Origin: Lentzea waywayandensis
GTDB taxonomy: Bacteria; Actinomycetota; Actinomycetes; Mycobacteriales; Pseudonocardiaceae
Direction: 5' to 3'
DNA: 64,000 bases
Assembly (NCBI RefSeq): GCF_900115955.1
Contig: NZ_FOYL01000008.1
Location: 248,001 to 312,000 of the forward strand
Below the pieces are notes generated by a model, which was not told where the DNA came from, did not search any database, and saw only the letters and a list, made by a program, of their open reading frames with translations. Positions 47,004 to 55,766 of this stretch are shown in pieces. The translations under genes were made by a program, and so were the position numbers. Numbering within the stretch: the stretch's first letter is position 1; every line of letters starts with the position of its first letter.

Positions 47004-48203
47004 GTGACTGCGTTGCGTAACAAAAGGGCGCCGGCGAGGTTCGCCGACCGCGCCGAGGCCGAGGCTTATGTGGCCTCGGTCTGCTTCAAGCACGGGCCTC
47101 CGAGGCTGTTCGGCGTGGAGCTCGAATGGACGGTGCACCACGCCGAAGATCCGTCCCAGAAGCTAGACAGGCACAGGCTGGCGGCGGCTCTCGGAGAGCA
47201 CGCTCCGCCGACACTCGTTCCGGACAGCCCTCAGCGGCCGCTTCCCAGCGGCACCCCTTTGACCGTCGAACCGGGCGGGCAGGTCGAGATCTCCACACCT
47301 CCCTGCACCAGCCTCCCGGACCTCTTCCAGACGGTCTCCCAGGACATCTCCCACCTCACCGCCATGCTGGCCGAGCACGGTCTCGTGCTCGGCGAGCAAG
47401 GCGCTGACCAGCATCGCAGTCCCACGCGCATGCTTCAGGTGCCTCGGTACGCCGCGATGGAGCACGCGTTCAGCGCACTCGGCGACGACGGCATCTCGAT
47501 GATGTGCAACACCGCGGGCCTTCAGGTGTGCCTCGACTTCGGCGAGCAGAAGCACCTCCAGGACCGATGGGCGGCCGTGCACCAGCTCGGGCCGGTGTTC
47601 ATCGCGTTGTTCGCGAACTCGCCGAGCATCGGCGGGATGCACGAAGGCTGGGCGTCAGCGCGCATGCGCACGCTCTACGGCACGGATCCCGTGCGCACCA
47701 GACCAGCTGCTGTGTGCGCCGATCCGGCCCAGGCCTACGCGCGAAGAGTCGTGGACACACCCGTCATCGTCGTGCGCGGGCCGGGTCCTAGTTGGATTCC
47801 GCCGCGTCCCATGACGTTTGTGGACTGGATGAACGGGGCACACGATCGGGTCCCCACCAGCGACGACCTCGACTACCACATGTCGTTGATGTTCCCGCCG
47901 GTCCGGCCGCGCGGGTACATCGAGATCAGATACCTCGACACGCCCGCGCCTGGCGGGTGGATCGCGCCGAGTGCGCTGCTCGTCGCGCTGTTCAGCGACC
48001 CGTCCGTTGTGGACGGAGTGCTGGCGGCGACGGAACGGGCCGCCGGGCGGTGGCTCATCGCCGCACGGCACGGAATGGCGGACGAACGCATCGCCAGGGC
48101 CGCGAAGGACGTCGTCGCCCTGGGCATCGAGGCGTTGCCCCGCACCGGACTCTCCGACGACCAGATCAGCACCATCAGCCGGGAGCTTGAGGGGAAGCTG
48201 TGA
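47004..48203 (+). CDS. egtA: Ergothioneine pathway glutamate-cysteine ligase EgtA
   Basis: A 399-residue ligase making gamma-glutamylcysteine, the sulfur donor for ergothioneine. The GCS2-like signature is GVELEWTVHH, then TVEPGGQVEISTPPCTSLPDLFQTVSQD, MMCNTAGLQVCLDFG and YIEIRYLDTPAP. GTG 47004 follows GGGGAGTG. It heads the egtABCD operon, in the gene order described for mycobacteria and streptomycetes, and overlaps egtB (GTGA). A TAGCGT box at about 46961 could be its -10. Confidence 0.93.
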   Translation: MTALRNKRAPARFADRAEAEAYVASVCFKHGPPRLFGVELEWTVHHAEDPSQKLDRHRLAAALGEHAPPTLVPDSPQRPLPSGTPLTVEPGGQVEISTPPCTSLPDLFQTVSQDISHLTAMLAEHGLVLGEQGADQHRSPTRMLQVPRYAAMEHAFSALGDDGISMMCNTAGLQVCLDFGEQKHLQDRWAAVHQLGPVFIALFANSPSIGGMHEGWASARMRTLYGTDPVRTRPAAVCADPAQAYARRVVDTPVIVVRGPGPSWIPPRPMTFVDWMNGAHDRVPTSDDLDYHMSLMFPPVRPRGYIEIRYLDTPAPGGWIAPSALLVALFSDPSVVDGVLAATERAAGRWLIAARHGMADERIARAAKDVVALGIEALPRTGLSDDQISTISRELEGKL

Positions 48204-49504
48204 CCCGCCAAATCGATGTAGACGGCCTCCGCGAGCAGGTGGCGGAGGAACTGTTGCGCTCGCGCGCGCGTTCCACCGCCCTGACCGACGCCGTCGACGA
48301 GCACGATCTCGTCCGGCAGCACTCGAAACTGATGTCGCCGCTGGTCTGGGACCTGGCGCACATCGGCAACCAGGAAGAGCTGTGGCTCGTTCGCGACGTC
48401 GGCGGACGCGAACCGGTGCGCAGCGACATCGACGAGTACTACGACGCGTTCAAGTTCTCCCGCAGCGTGCGGCCCGAGTTACCGCTGCTGAACCCGCGGG
48501 AGACCCGCCAGTACGTCGGGGACGTGCGCGGCAAGGTGTTCGACGTGCTGGAGAAGGTGCCGCTGCAAGGGCGCCGGCTCGTCGAGAACGGGTTCGCGTT
48601 CGGCATGATCGTGCAGCACGAGCAGCAGCACGACGAGACGATGCTGGCCACGCACCAGCTGCGCACCGGCGAACCGGTCCTGCACGCGCCGTTGCCGCCT
48701 GGCGGAAACCTCGTTCCCGCAACGGAAGTGTTCATTCCGGGCGGACCGTTCGACATGGGCACGTCGGACGAACCGTGGGCGCTCGACAACGAACGACCCG
48801 CGCACGCCGTCCACGTCGACTCGTTCTTCATCGACACCACGCCGGTCACGAACGGCGAGTACGCCGAGTTCATCCTGGCCGGCGGGTACGACGACCGTCG
48901 CCTGTGGACGGACGAGGGCTGGGAGCACCGGACGAAGGCCAAGCTGGTCGCGCCGAGGTTCTGGCAGCGCGAGGAGAACTCGTTCGTGCGCACCGCGTTC
49001 GGCGTGACCGAACCGATCGTGCCGGACGAACCCGTTGTGCACGTGTGCTTCCACGAGGCCCAGGCCTACGCGACGTGGGCTCGCAAGCGTCTGCCCACGG
49101 AGGCCGAGTGGGAGAAGGCGGCCCGCTTCGACACGGCGACCGGCAAGACCCGGCGTTATCCGTGGGGCGACGAGGAACCGACCGGGCAGCACGCGAACCT
49201 CGACCAGCGGCACCTGCGCCCGGCCCCGGTCGGCGCCTACCCGGCCGGGGCGTCGCCGAGCGGCGTGCACCAGCTGATCGGTGACGTGTGGGAGTGGACC
49301 TCCAGCGACTTCGGTCCGTATCCGGGCTTCGAGGTGTTCCCGTACAAGGAGTACTCCGAGGTCTTCTTCGGACCGGACTACAAGGTGCTGCGCGGCGGCT
49401 CGTTCGGCACCGACAGGTCCGCGATCCGTTCCACGTTCCGCAACTGGGACTACCCGATCAGAAGGCAGATCTTCTCCGGCTTCCGCTGCGCCAGGGACGC
49501 CTAG
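48200..49504 (+). CDS. egtB: Hercynine oxygenase EgtB
   Basis: A 434-residue non-heme iron enzyme joining gamma-glutamylcysteine and hercynine. The N-terminal DinB part has LVWDLAHIGNQEELWLVRDVGG and the iron motif in MIVQHEQQHDETML (HxxxHxE). The C-terminal FGE-like sulfatase-modifying domain is FIPGGPFDMGTSDEPWALDNERPAHAVHV, RLPTEAEWEKAAR, DVWEWTSSDF and VLRGGSFGTDRSAIRSTFRNWD. The GTG overlaps the egtA stop; egtC begins four bases after the egtB stop. Confidence 0.97.
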   Translation: MTRQIDVDGLREQVAEELLRSRARSTALTDAVDEHDLVRQHSKLMSPLVWDLAHIGNQEELWLVRDVGGREPVRSDIDEYYDAFKFSRSVRPELPLLNPRETRQYVGDVRGKVFDVLEKVPLQGRRLVENGFAFGMIVQHEQQHDETMLATHQLRTGEPVLHAPLPPGGNLVPATEVFIPGGPFDMGTSDEPWALDNERPAHAVHVDSFFIDTTPVTNGEYAEFILAGGYDDRRLWTDEGWEHRTKAKLVAPRFWQREENSFVRTAFGVTEPIVPDEPVVHVCFHEAQAYATWARKRLPTEAEWEKAARFDTATGKTRRYPWGDEEPTGQHANLDQRHLRPAPVGAYPAGASPSGVHQLIGDVWEWTSSDFGPYPGFEVFPYKEYSEVFFGPDYKVLRGGSFGTDRSAIRSTFRNWDYPIRRQIFSGFRCARDA

Positions 49505-49508
49505 GCCG

Positions 49509-50234
49509 ATGTGCCGCCATCTGGCTTACCTGGGCACAGCCATGCCCATCGCCGGTCTGCTCTACGACGCACCGCACTCGTTGGAGCACCAGTCGTACGC
49601 GCCGGGTGACATGCGGGCCGGGGGAACCGTCAACGTCGACGGCTACGGCGTGGGCTGGTTCCCCGGCCCGGTGCGCTACCGGCGCGCCGGCACGTTGTGG
49701 AGCGACGCGAACCTGCGTCAACTGGCGAGCGTGGAGTCGACGGCCTTCCTGGCCGCGGTCCGTTCGGCGACAACGGGTATGCCCGTCACCGACGCGGCGT
49801 GCGCGCCGTTCACCGACGGAACGTGGTTGTTCAGCCACAACGGACGTGTCGACGGCTGGCCGCACACCGTGGCGGGGCTGGCGAAGACGCTCGACGTGAC
49901 CGATGTGCTCACGATGGACGCGCCGACCGACTCCGCGCTGTTGTGGACGGTCCTCAGGCGTCGTCTGGAGACCGGGAAGAACCCGGCCCGAACGCTTGTT
50001 GAACTCGTGCGAGAGGTCGCGGACGTGGCACCGAGGTCGCGCCTGAACTTCTTGCTGACCAACGGGGAAGTGCTCGTGGGGACAACGTGGACACACGCCC
50101 TGTGGGTGCTTCAAAAAGGCGAGGGCGTGACACTCGCGTCCGAGCCGCTCGACGACGACCCGGGCTGGCGGGAGATCCCCGACCGGCACGTGGTCACCGC
50201 CGTTCCATCCACTGTGGAGGTTCGACCGATATGA
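49509..50234 (+). CDS. egtC: Gamma-glutamyl hercynylcysteine sulfoxide hydrolase EgtC
   Basis: A 241-residue Ntn-type class II glutaminase-like amidohydrolase that removes the glutamyl group. The nucleophile Cys2 is exposed by Met removal (MCRHLAYLG). DGYGVGWFP, RSATTGMPVTDAACAPFTDGTWLFSHNGRVDGW and DSALLWTVL are the class II motifs. ATG 49509 is four bases after egtB. Its stop overlaps the egtD start (ATGA). Confidence 0.95.
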   Translation: MCRHLAYLGTAMPIAGLLYDAPHSLEHQSYAPGDMRAGGTVNVDGYGVGWFPGPVRYRRAGTLWSDANLRQLASVESTAFLAAVRSATTGMPVTDAACAPFTDGTWLFSHNGRVDGWPHTVAGLAKTLDVTDVLTMDAPTDSALLWTVLRRRLETGKNPARTLVELVREVADVAPRSRLNFLLTNGEVLVGTTWTHALWVLQKGEGVTLASEPLDDDPGWREIPDRHVVTAVPSTVEVRPI

Positions 50235-51202
50235 CCGAGCCGGTGCTGGACGTTCATCTCAAGCCGGAGGACGCCGCACACGCGCTACGTGCCGACGTGC
50301 GGGCCGGACTGACCGCGGACCCGAAGTGGGTCTCGCCGAAGTGGTTCTACGACGCCGTCGGCAGCGCGTTGTTCGAGGACATCACCCGGCTGCCCGAGTA
50401 CTACCCGACCCGTGCCGAACGCGAGGTGCTCGCCGGGCGCGCGGGCGAGATCGCGGCCACGACGGGCGCGCATTCGTTGGTGGAGCTGGGTTCTGGCTCA
50501 TCCGAGAAGACCCGGCTGCTGCTCAGCGCACTCAGGGAGCACGGAACGCTCAGGGAGTTCGTGCCGCAGGACGTGTCGGTGTCGGCGCTCACCGAGGCCG
50601 CGCACGCGATCATCGCGGACTACCCGGGTCTGCGGGTGCACGGCGTGGTCGGCGACTTCACGCAGCATCTGAGCTTGCTCCCAGGGGAGTCACCGCGCGT
50701 GGTGGCGTTCCTGGGCGGCACGATCGGCAACCTGATTCCGGAGGAACGGGAGAAGTTCCTCCGCACGGTCCGCGACGTGCTGGAGCCGGGGGAGTGGCTG
50801 CTGCTCGGCACGGACCTGGTGAAGGATCCGGGAACCCTGGTGCGCGCGTACGACGACGCGCAGGGCGTCACGGCGGAGTTCAACCGCAACGTGCTGAACG
50901 TGCTCAACCGCGAGGTCGGCGGAGACTTCGACGTCGAGGCGTTCGAGCACGTCGCGTTGTGGAACGCCGAGCAGGAATGGATCGAGATGCGCCTGCGGGC
51001 CAAGCGGGCCATGCGCGTGACGCTCGCCGAACTCGGCCTGACCGTCGAGTTCCGCGAGGGCGAGGAGCTGCGGACCGAGGTGTCGGCCAAGTTCCGCGAG
51101 GACGGTGTGAGGCAGGAACTGGAGGACGCCGGGTTCTCGCTGCACCGCTGGTGGACCGATTCGGAGGGCAGGTTCGCGGTCTCGTTGGCCCAAGCGGTGT
51201 AA
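50231..51202 (+). CDS. egtD: Histidine N-alpha-methyltransferase EgtD
   Basis: A 323-residue SAM-dependent enzyme trimethylating histidine to hercynine. PKWVSPKWFYDAVGSALFEDITRLPEYYPTRAE, the SAM loop LVELGSGSSEKTRLLL, VVAFLGGTIGNL, and LLLGTDLVKDP are typical of the family; FNRNVLNVLNREVGGDFDVEAFEHVALWN lies in the histidine-binding domain. ATGA overlap with egtC. No egtE cysteine desulfurase-like gene follows, so the final C-S lyase must be encoded elsewhere. Confidence 0.97.
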   Translation: MTEPVLDVHLKPEDAAHALRADVRAGLTADPKWVSPKWFYDAVGSALFEDITRLPEYYPTRAEREVLAGRAGEIAATTGAHSLVELGSGSSEKTRLLLSALREHGTLREFVPQDVSVSALTEAAHAIIADYPGLRVHGVVGDFTQHLSLLPGESPRVVAFLGGTIGNLIPEEREKFLRTVRDVLEPGEWLLLGTDLVKDPGTLVRAYDDAQGVTAEFNRNVLNVLNREVGGDFDVEAFEHVALWNAEQEWIEMRLRAKRAMRVTLAELGLTVEFREGEELRTEVSAKFREDGVRQELEDAGFSLHRWWTDSEGRFAVSLAQAV

Positions 51203-51209
51203 CCGGGGT

Positions 51210-51265
51210 CACAACCCGACGATAGGCGGGTTCACGCGGTGCGCGCTCAGTGATGGGCTGCATCG
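51210..51265 (+). promoter_or_regulatory. Conserved 56-base leader, copy 1
   Basis: Begins CACAACCCGACGATAGGCGG, containing the small inverted repeat AACCCG ... CGGGTT, and ends at the peptidase start. The same block, the same distance from the start, precedes the second peptidase. It is likely a duplicated promoter or operator. Confidence 0.6.
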
Positions 51266-52858
51266 ATGACTCCTGCATCAACGCGTGCCGTGCGCGTGGC
51301 GCTCGCCAGTGCGCTCGCGCTCGGTACCGTCATCACCGGCCTGGGCAGCGCGTCAGCCCAGAGCGAAGCCGTGTCGACCGTGAGACCTGCCGCGTGGGGG
51401 CCGTGCGCGGCGGACGTGCTCGCCGAAATTCCGGTCGCCGAACGCACCAAGGTCAGCTGTGCGGTCCAGGCGGTGCCCGTCGACCACTCGCGGCCGCGCG
51501 GGGACTCGACCGGCGTCATCATGATGAAGCGCCCCGCCGGCGACCCGGCGAAGAAGATCGGCTCGCTGTTCATCAACCCCGGCGGTCCCGGTGGCGCCGG
51601 CCTGATCTACAGCGCCTACGGCTCCAGCTTCTTCACCCCGGAGATCCTGGAGAAGTTCGACCTCATCGGCTTCGACCCGCGCGGCGTCGGCCGCAGCGCG
51701 CCGCTGCGCTGCTTCCGCACCCAGGAGGAGGCCGACGCGGTGAACGTCGGCTGGTACGCGTTGCCGATCACCAAGGACGAGATCGCGAGCTCGATCCGGC
51801 AGTCCAAGGTCTACACGGACTACTGCAAGATCAACGCCGGTCCGCTGCTCAACCACATGTCGACCGAGGCCGTCGCGCGCGACCTCGACGTGATGCGCGA
51901 AGCCGTGGGGGACAGGCAGCTCACGTACGTCGGTTTCTCGTACGGCACGTTGCTCGGCGCGACCTACGCGAACATCTTCCCGCAGAGGTCGCGTGCTCTG
52001 GTCCTGGACGGCAACGTCGACCCGCAGCTGCGTTTGACGAATGGCGCGCAGTACGACCGTGAGCGTGCTCGTGGCTTCGAGATCGCGCTCGACGCGATGC
52101 TGAAGCGTTGCGACTCGGTCGGTGTCGAGAAGTGCACGTTCGCCGGTGGTGCCCGCAAGAAGTTCGACGACATCCGCGAATCGCTGCGCAAGGCGCCCAC
52201 GACGTTGCCGAACGGCACCCAGGTGACGCTGACCGGCCTGGTCGGCCGCACGGCGAGCAACCTGTACAGCCCGACCACGTTCAAGGCCCTGACCGCGTGG
52301 CTTCAGTCGATCCACGCCGCCCAGAACCCGTCGGCCTTGGGTGTTCAGTCCGTTGTGGACGTTCCGATGCTGAACAACCTGGGCGGCAAGGCCGACGTGC
52401 GGGTGCTGCCCGAGACGCCGTACACGAGCGACGACTCGTACTACGCCGTCAACTGCACCGACAAGCCGTTCTCCCGCACGACCCGCAACTGGGCCTCGAC
52501 CGCGGACAAGTGGGAGAAGGAGTCCAGGACGTTCGGCCGCTACCAGGCCGCGTCCGACCTGCTGACCTGCCCGACGTGGCCGACCCGCAACCCGGACCGC
52601 TGGATCGGCCCGTGGAACCGCCACACCAAGAACCCGATCGTCGTGGTGGGCAACTACTACGACCCGGCGACGCAGTACCTGTTCTCGCAGCGCATGGCCA
52701 AGCAGCTCGGCAACGCGCGCCTGATCAGCGTCGACTCGTTCGGGCACTGCATCCTCGGTGACTCGGCCGGCGCCGACGCGGCGGTGACGAGGTACCTCGT
52801 CGACCTCACCGCGCCCGCGAACGGCCAGGTGTTCCAGCCGAACGCGCAACCGTTCTGA
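51266..52858 (+). CDS. Secreted S33-family tripeptidyl aminopeptidase-like hydrolase (copy 1)
   Basis: A 530-residue alpha/beta hydrolase with a signal peptide (VRVALASALALGTVITGLGSASA). The S33/TAP pattern includes LFINPGGPGGAGLIY (oxyanion region), FDLIGFDPRGVGRSAPLRCF, nucleophile Ser in YVGFSYGTLLGATYANIFP, the C-terminal TAP domain PIVVVGNYYDPATQYLFSQRM with catalytic Asp, and His in DSFGHCILG. The family includes SlpD/SlpE and Streptomyces tripeptidyl aminopeptidases that release tripeptides from N-termini. It is the first of a tandem pair; the ATG follows CATCG. Confidence 0.92.
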   Translation: MTPASTRAVRVALASALALGTVITGLGSASAQSEAVSTVRPAAWGPCAADVLAEIPVAERTKVSCAVQAVPVDHSRPRGDSTGVIMMKRPAGDPAKKIGSLFINPGGPGGAGLIYSAYGSSFFTPEILEKFDLIGFDPRGVGRSAPLRCFRTQEEADAVNVGWYALPITKDEIASSIRQSKVYTDYCKINAGPLLNHMSTEAVARDLDVMREAVGDRQLTYVGFSYGTLLGATYANIFPQRSRALVLDGNVDPQLRLTNGAQYDRERARGFEIALDAMLKRCDSVGVEKCTFAGGARKKFDDIRESLRKAPTTLPNGTQVTLTGLVGRTASNLYSPTTFKALTAWLQSIHAAQNPSALGVQSVVDVPMLNNLGGKADVRVLPETPYTSDDSYYAVNCTDKPFSRTTRNWASTADKWEKESRTFGRYQAASDLLTCPTWPTRNPDRWIGPWNRHTKNPIVVVGNYYDPATQYLFSQRMAKQLGNARLISVDSFGHCILGDSAGADAAVTRYLVDLTAPANGQVFQPNAQPF

Positions 52859-52886
52859 CCCTGAGGCCGCCTGCCTGTCGTCGGGA

Positions 52887-52942
52887 CACAACCCGACGAT
52901 AGGCGGGTACAAACGGTGCACGCTGGGTGATGGGGTGCATCC
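52887..52942 (+). promoter_or_regulatory. Conserved 56-base leader, copy 2
   Basis: Begins with the same 22-base block as 51210-51231 and ends at the GTG of the second peptidase gene. It additionally has TCGTCGGG ... CCCGACGA arms (52880-52899) flanking the start of the block. Confidence 0.6.
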
Positions 52943-54568
52943 GTGACGTCATCTTCCAGTTCTCTGCGTGTTGTGCGCGCGGCGCTCGCGAGCGCCCTCG
53001 TGCTCGGCACCGTCGTTTCCGGCCTGGGCGCGGCGAGCGCCCAGGCCGATCCCGCCGTCAAGCCCGCTGCCTGGGGGCAGTGCGCGGCCGACGTGCTCGC
53101 CACCCTTCCCGCCACGGTGACGCCCGAGGAGCGCGCGAAGCTCACGTGCGCCGTCCAGGAGGTGCCCGTCGACCACTCGCGCCCGCGCGGTGAGAAGACC
53201 GGCATCGCGATGATGAAGCGCCCGGCCAACGACCCGTCGCGCAAGATCGGCTCGATCTTCCTCAACCCCGGTGGCCCCGGCGGCTCCGGCCTGATCCGCG
53301 GCGCCGTGTCGAAGAACTACTTCGGCGCGTCGGTGCTCGACCGGTTCGACGTCATCGGCTTCGACCCGCGCGGCGTGGCCCGCAGCGCGCCGCTGCGCTG
53401 CTTCCGCAGCCAGGAGGAGGCCGACGCGGTCAACGAGGGCTGGTTCTCGCTGCCCATCACGAAGGACGAGATCGCGAGCTCGATCCGGCAGTCCAAGGTC
53501 TACACGGACTACTGCAAGATCAACGCCGGTCCGCTGCTCAACCACATGTCGACCGAGGCCGTCGCGCGCGACCTCGACGTGATGCGCGAGTCGGTGGGCG
53601 ACCAGCAGCTCAACTTCGTCGGCTTCTCGTACGGCACGCTGATCGGCTCGACCTACGCGAACATCTTCCCGCAGCGCACGCGGGCGATGGTGATCGACGG
53701 CAACGTCGACCCGCAGCTCCGGCTGACCAACGGCGCCGAGTACGACCGCCAGCGCGCCGACGGCTTCGAGATCGCGCTGGACGCGATGCTGAAGCGCTGC
53801 GACTCCGCCGGTGTCGCCAAGTGTGCGTTCGCCGGTGACGCCCGCGGCAAGTTCGAGGCGATGAAGACGGCTCTGGGCAAGGCTCCGGCGACGTTGCCGA
53901 ACGGCACGAAGGTCACGCTGTCCGACGTCGTGGGCCGCGTCGCGGGCGACCTGTACTCGATCGCCAGGATCACGCCCCTGGCGGCGTGGCTGCAGAGCGT
54001 CCACGTGGCGTTGAACCCGTCCACGGCCACCGCCGCCGCGCTCACCGTTCAGTCCACTGTGGAGCTCGCCGCTCCGTTGAACAACGCCGGTGGCCGCATG
54101 GACGTCGACCCGCTGCCGGACACCCCGTACACGGCGGACGACTCGTACTACGCCGTCAACTGCACGGACAAGCCGTTCTCCCGCACGAACCGCAACTGGG
54201 AGAGGACCGCGGTCAAGTGGGAGAAGGAGTCGCCCACGTTCGGCCGTTACCAGGCCGCGTCCGACCTGCTGACCTGCCCGACGTGGCCGACCCGCAACCC
54301 GGACCGCTGGATCGGCCCGTGGAACCGCAAGACGAAGAACCCGATCGTCGTGGTGGGCAACTACTACGACCCGGCGACGCAGTACCTGTTCGCGCAGCGC
54401 ATGGCCAAGCAGCTCGGCAACGCGCGGCTGATCAGCGTGGACTCGTTCGGCCACTGCATCCTGGGCCGCTCGGCGGACACGGACGCGGCCGTCGCGAAGT
54501 ACCTGGTGGATCTCATTCCGCCGGCTGAAGGCTCGACGTTCCAGCCGAACGTTCAGCCGTTCGCCTGA
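52943..54568 (+). CDS. Secreted S33-family tripeptidyl aminopeptidase-like hydrolase (copy 2)
   Basis: A 541-residue paralogue of the preceding gene, with signal peptide (VVRAALASALVLGTVVSGLGAASA), FLNPGGPGGSGLI, nucleophile Ser in FVGFSYGTLIGSTYANIFP, Asp in VVVGNYYDPATQYLFAQRM and His in DSFGHCILGRS. Middle and C-terminal parts are nearly identical to copy 1, including long stretches without even synonymous changes, while N-terminal and 300-390 regions differ. That points to tandem duplication followed by gene conversion. The GTG start fits the conserved leader. The 3' end overlaps the convergent membrane-protein gene by 16 bases. Confidence 0.92.
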   Translation: MTSSSSSLRVVRAALASALVLGTVVSGLGAASAQADPAVKPAAWGQCAADVLATLPATVTPEERAKLTCAVQEVPVDHSRPRGEKTGIAMMKRPANDPSRKIGSIFLNPGGPGGSGLIRGAVSKNYFGASVLDRFDVIGFDPRGVARSAPLRCFRSQEEADAVNEGWFSLPITKDEIASSIRQSKVYTDYCKINAGPLLNHMSTEAVARDLDVMRESVGDQQLNFVGFSYGTLIGSTYANIFPQRTRAMVIDGNVDPQLRLTNGAEYDRQRADGFEIALDAMLKRCDSAGVAKCAFAGDARGKFEAMKTALGKAPATLPNGTKVTLSDVVGRVAGDLYSIARITPLAAWLQSVHVALNPSTATAAALTVQSTVELAAPLNNAGGRMDVDPLPDTPYTADDSYYAVNCTDKPFSRTNRNWERTAVKWEKESPTFGRYQAASDLLTCPTWPTRNPDRWIGPWNRKTKNPIVVVGNYYDPATQYLFAQRMAKQLGNARLISVDSFGHCILGRSADTDAAVAKYLVDLIPPAEGSTFQPNVQPFA

Positions 54569-54987
54569 CCCCTTCGCAGCCAGCGGTGGCGGTGCTCGTA
54601 CAGCACCGCCACCGCGGCGGCGACGATCAGCAGGTAGGCGGAGTACGAGGGCCGCAGCCACACGGTGAGGCCGAACAACGCCGCCGTGGCGAACGCCGGC
54701 CAGGTGCGCCGCACGATCGCCCACACCAGCACCGCCGCGGCGACCACCCAGAGCAGGCTGTAGTCGTAGACCACCTCCACTCCGGGAAGCCGGGCGCTCA
54801 TCTCCACCCCGCGCAGCGTCTCGTAGCGCTCTTGGCCCGTGTACCAGTCAGGCTGGGTGCCGCAGCGCGCACCGGGTTGCGAGCACAGACCGTCCAAGCC
54901 CTTCAGCTCGAGAACCGGCGCGTGAACGACCACCGTCAGCGCGGCCAGCGAGCCGATTCCGAGCACGGCCCACGCGGGGATCTTCAC
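54553..54987 (-). CDS. Small membrane protein of unknown function
   Basis: A 144-residue protein with a first helix (AWAVLGIGSLAALTVVVHA), an external loop with two cysteines (LCSQPGARCGTQPDWYTGQERYETLRGVE), and two or three further helices (YSLLWVVAAAVLVWAIV; AYLLIVAAAVAVLYEHRHRW). No family recognised. GTG 54987 overlaps the TauE gene stop (GTGA), so both belong to one unit. Coupling may mean a shared role, unknown. Confidence 0.7.
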   Translation of the reverse strand: MKIPAWAVLGIGSLAALTVVVHAPVLELKGLDGLCSQPGARCGTQPDWYTGQERYETLRGVEMSARLPGVEVVYDYSLLWVVAAAVLVWAIVRRTWPAFATAALFGLTVWLRPSYSAYLLIVAAAVAVLYEHRHRWLRRGQANG

Positions 54988-55703
54988 GACAGCAGGCTCC
55001 TCACGATCAGCACCACCGCACTTGTGCCTGCCACGACCAGCATCGGCGTCCGGATGCCCTTGGCGTCGAACCTCTTGCGCAAAGGCCCCGAAAGCAGGAA
55101 TCCGGCGACCAGGAACGGGACCAGCGCGAGGCCGGTCCACAGCTGGTGCGCGGAGACCTGACCGGCGGCGAGGAGCCCGAGCACCGATGCGCCGGAGCCC
55201 AGCACGAAGAACGCCGCGAGCGTCGCCCTGACCTGCGGCCCGGCCTGGTTCTGGTAGAGCAGCGCGACCATCGGGCCGCCGACCGCCGTGGCCGTGCCGA
55301 ACGACCCGCTCGCGAACCCGGCCGTGACCAGGGACTTCGGTCGAGGTTCCGGTCGCCAGGTCGTGATCGACAGCAGTACGCACGCCAGCACCGAGCCGCC
55401 GACGACCAGCCCGAAGCCCTTCGGGTCGAGCGCGTCGACGATCCAGATGCCGACGACGGTGCCGGGCAGGCGTCCGAGCATCGCCCAGCCGACGCCGCGC
55501 CAGTCGACGTGGCTGAACTCCCTCGCCAGCGCCATCGACGCGTGCGTGGCGGCGATCATCAGCACCGGCACCGGAAGCAGTGCCGGATCGAGCAGCGCGA
55601 GCAACGGGACGGCGACCAGCGCCAGCCCGAAGCCGATCAGGCCCTGCAACAGGCCCCCGGCCGCGACGACCACACCTGCTGTCAGCAGCAACCCCCAGGA
55701 CAT
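54984..55703 (-). CDS. TauE/SafE-family permease
   Basis: A 239-residue membrane protein with about seven or eight helices. The opening LLLTAGVVVAAGGLLQGLIGFGLALVAVPLLALLDPALLPVPVL and FASGSFGTATAVGGPMVALLYQNQAG are TauE/SafE hallmarks; family members export sulfite or organosulfur compounds or transport other anions. ATG 55703 is the start of the hydrophobic sequence; the much longer in-frame frame above it is noise on the opposite strand of the phosphoesterase gene. Its downstream partner is the small membrane protein. Confidence 0.88.
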   Translation of the reverse strand: MSWGLLLTAGVVVAAGGLLQGLIGFGLALVAVPLLALLDPALLPVPVLMIAATHASMALAREFSHVDWRGVGWAMLGRLPGTVVGIWIVDALDPKGFGLVVGGSVLACVLLSITTWRPEPRPKSLVTAGFASGSFGTATAVGGPMVALLYQNQAGPQVRATLAAFFVLGSGASVLGLLAAGQVSAHQLWTGLALVPFLVAGFLLSGPLRKRFDAKGIRTPMLVVAGTSAVVLIVRSLLS

Positions 55704-55766
55704 AGTTCGCGATGCTATCGACCGTTGTTCGCCTGCTGTTGGCCCAGCGCACCTACGCTCCGCGCC

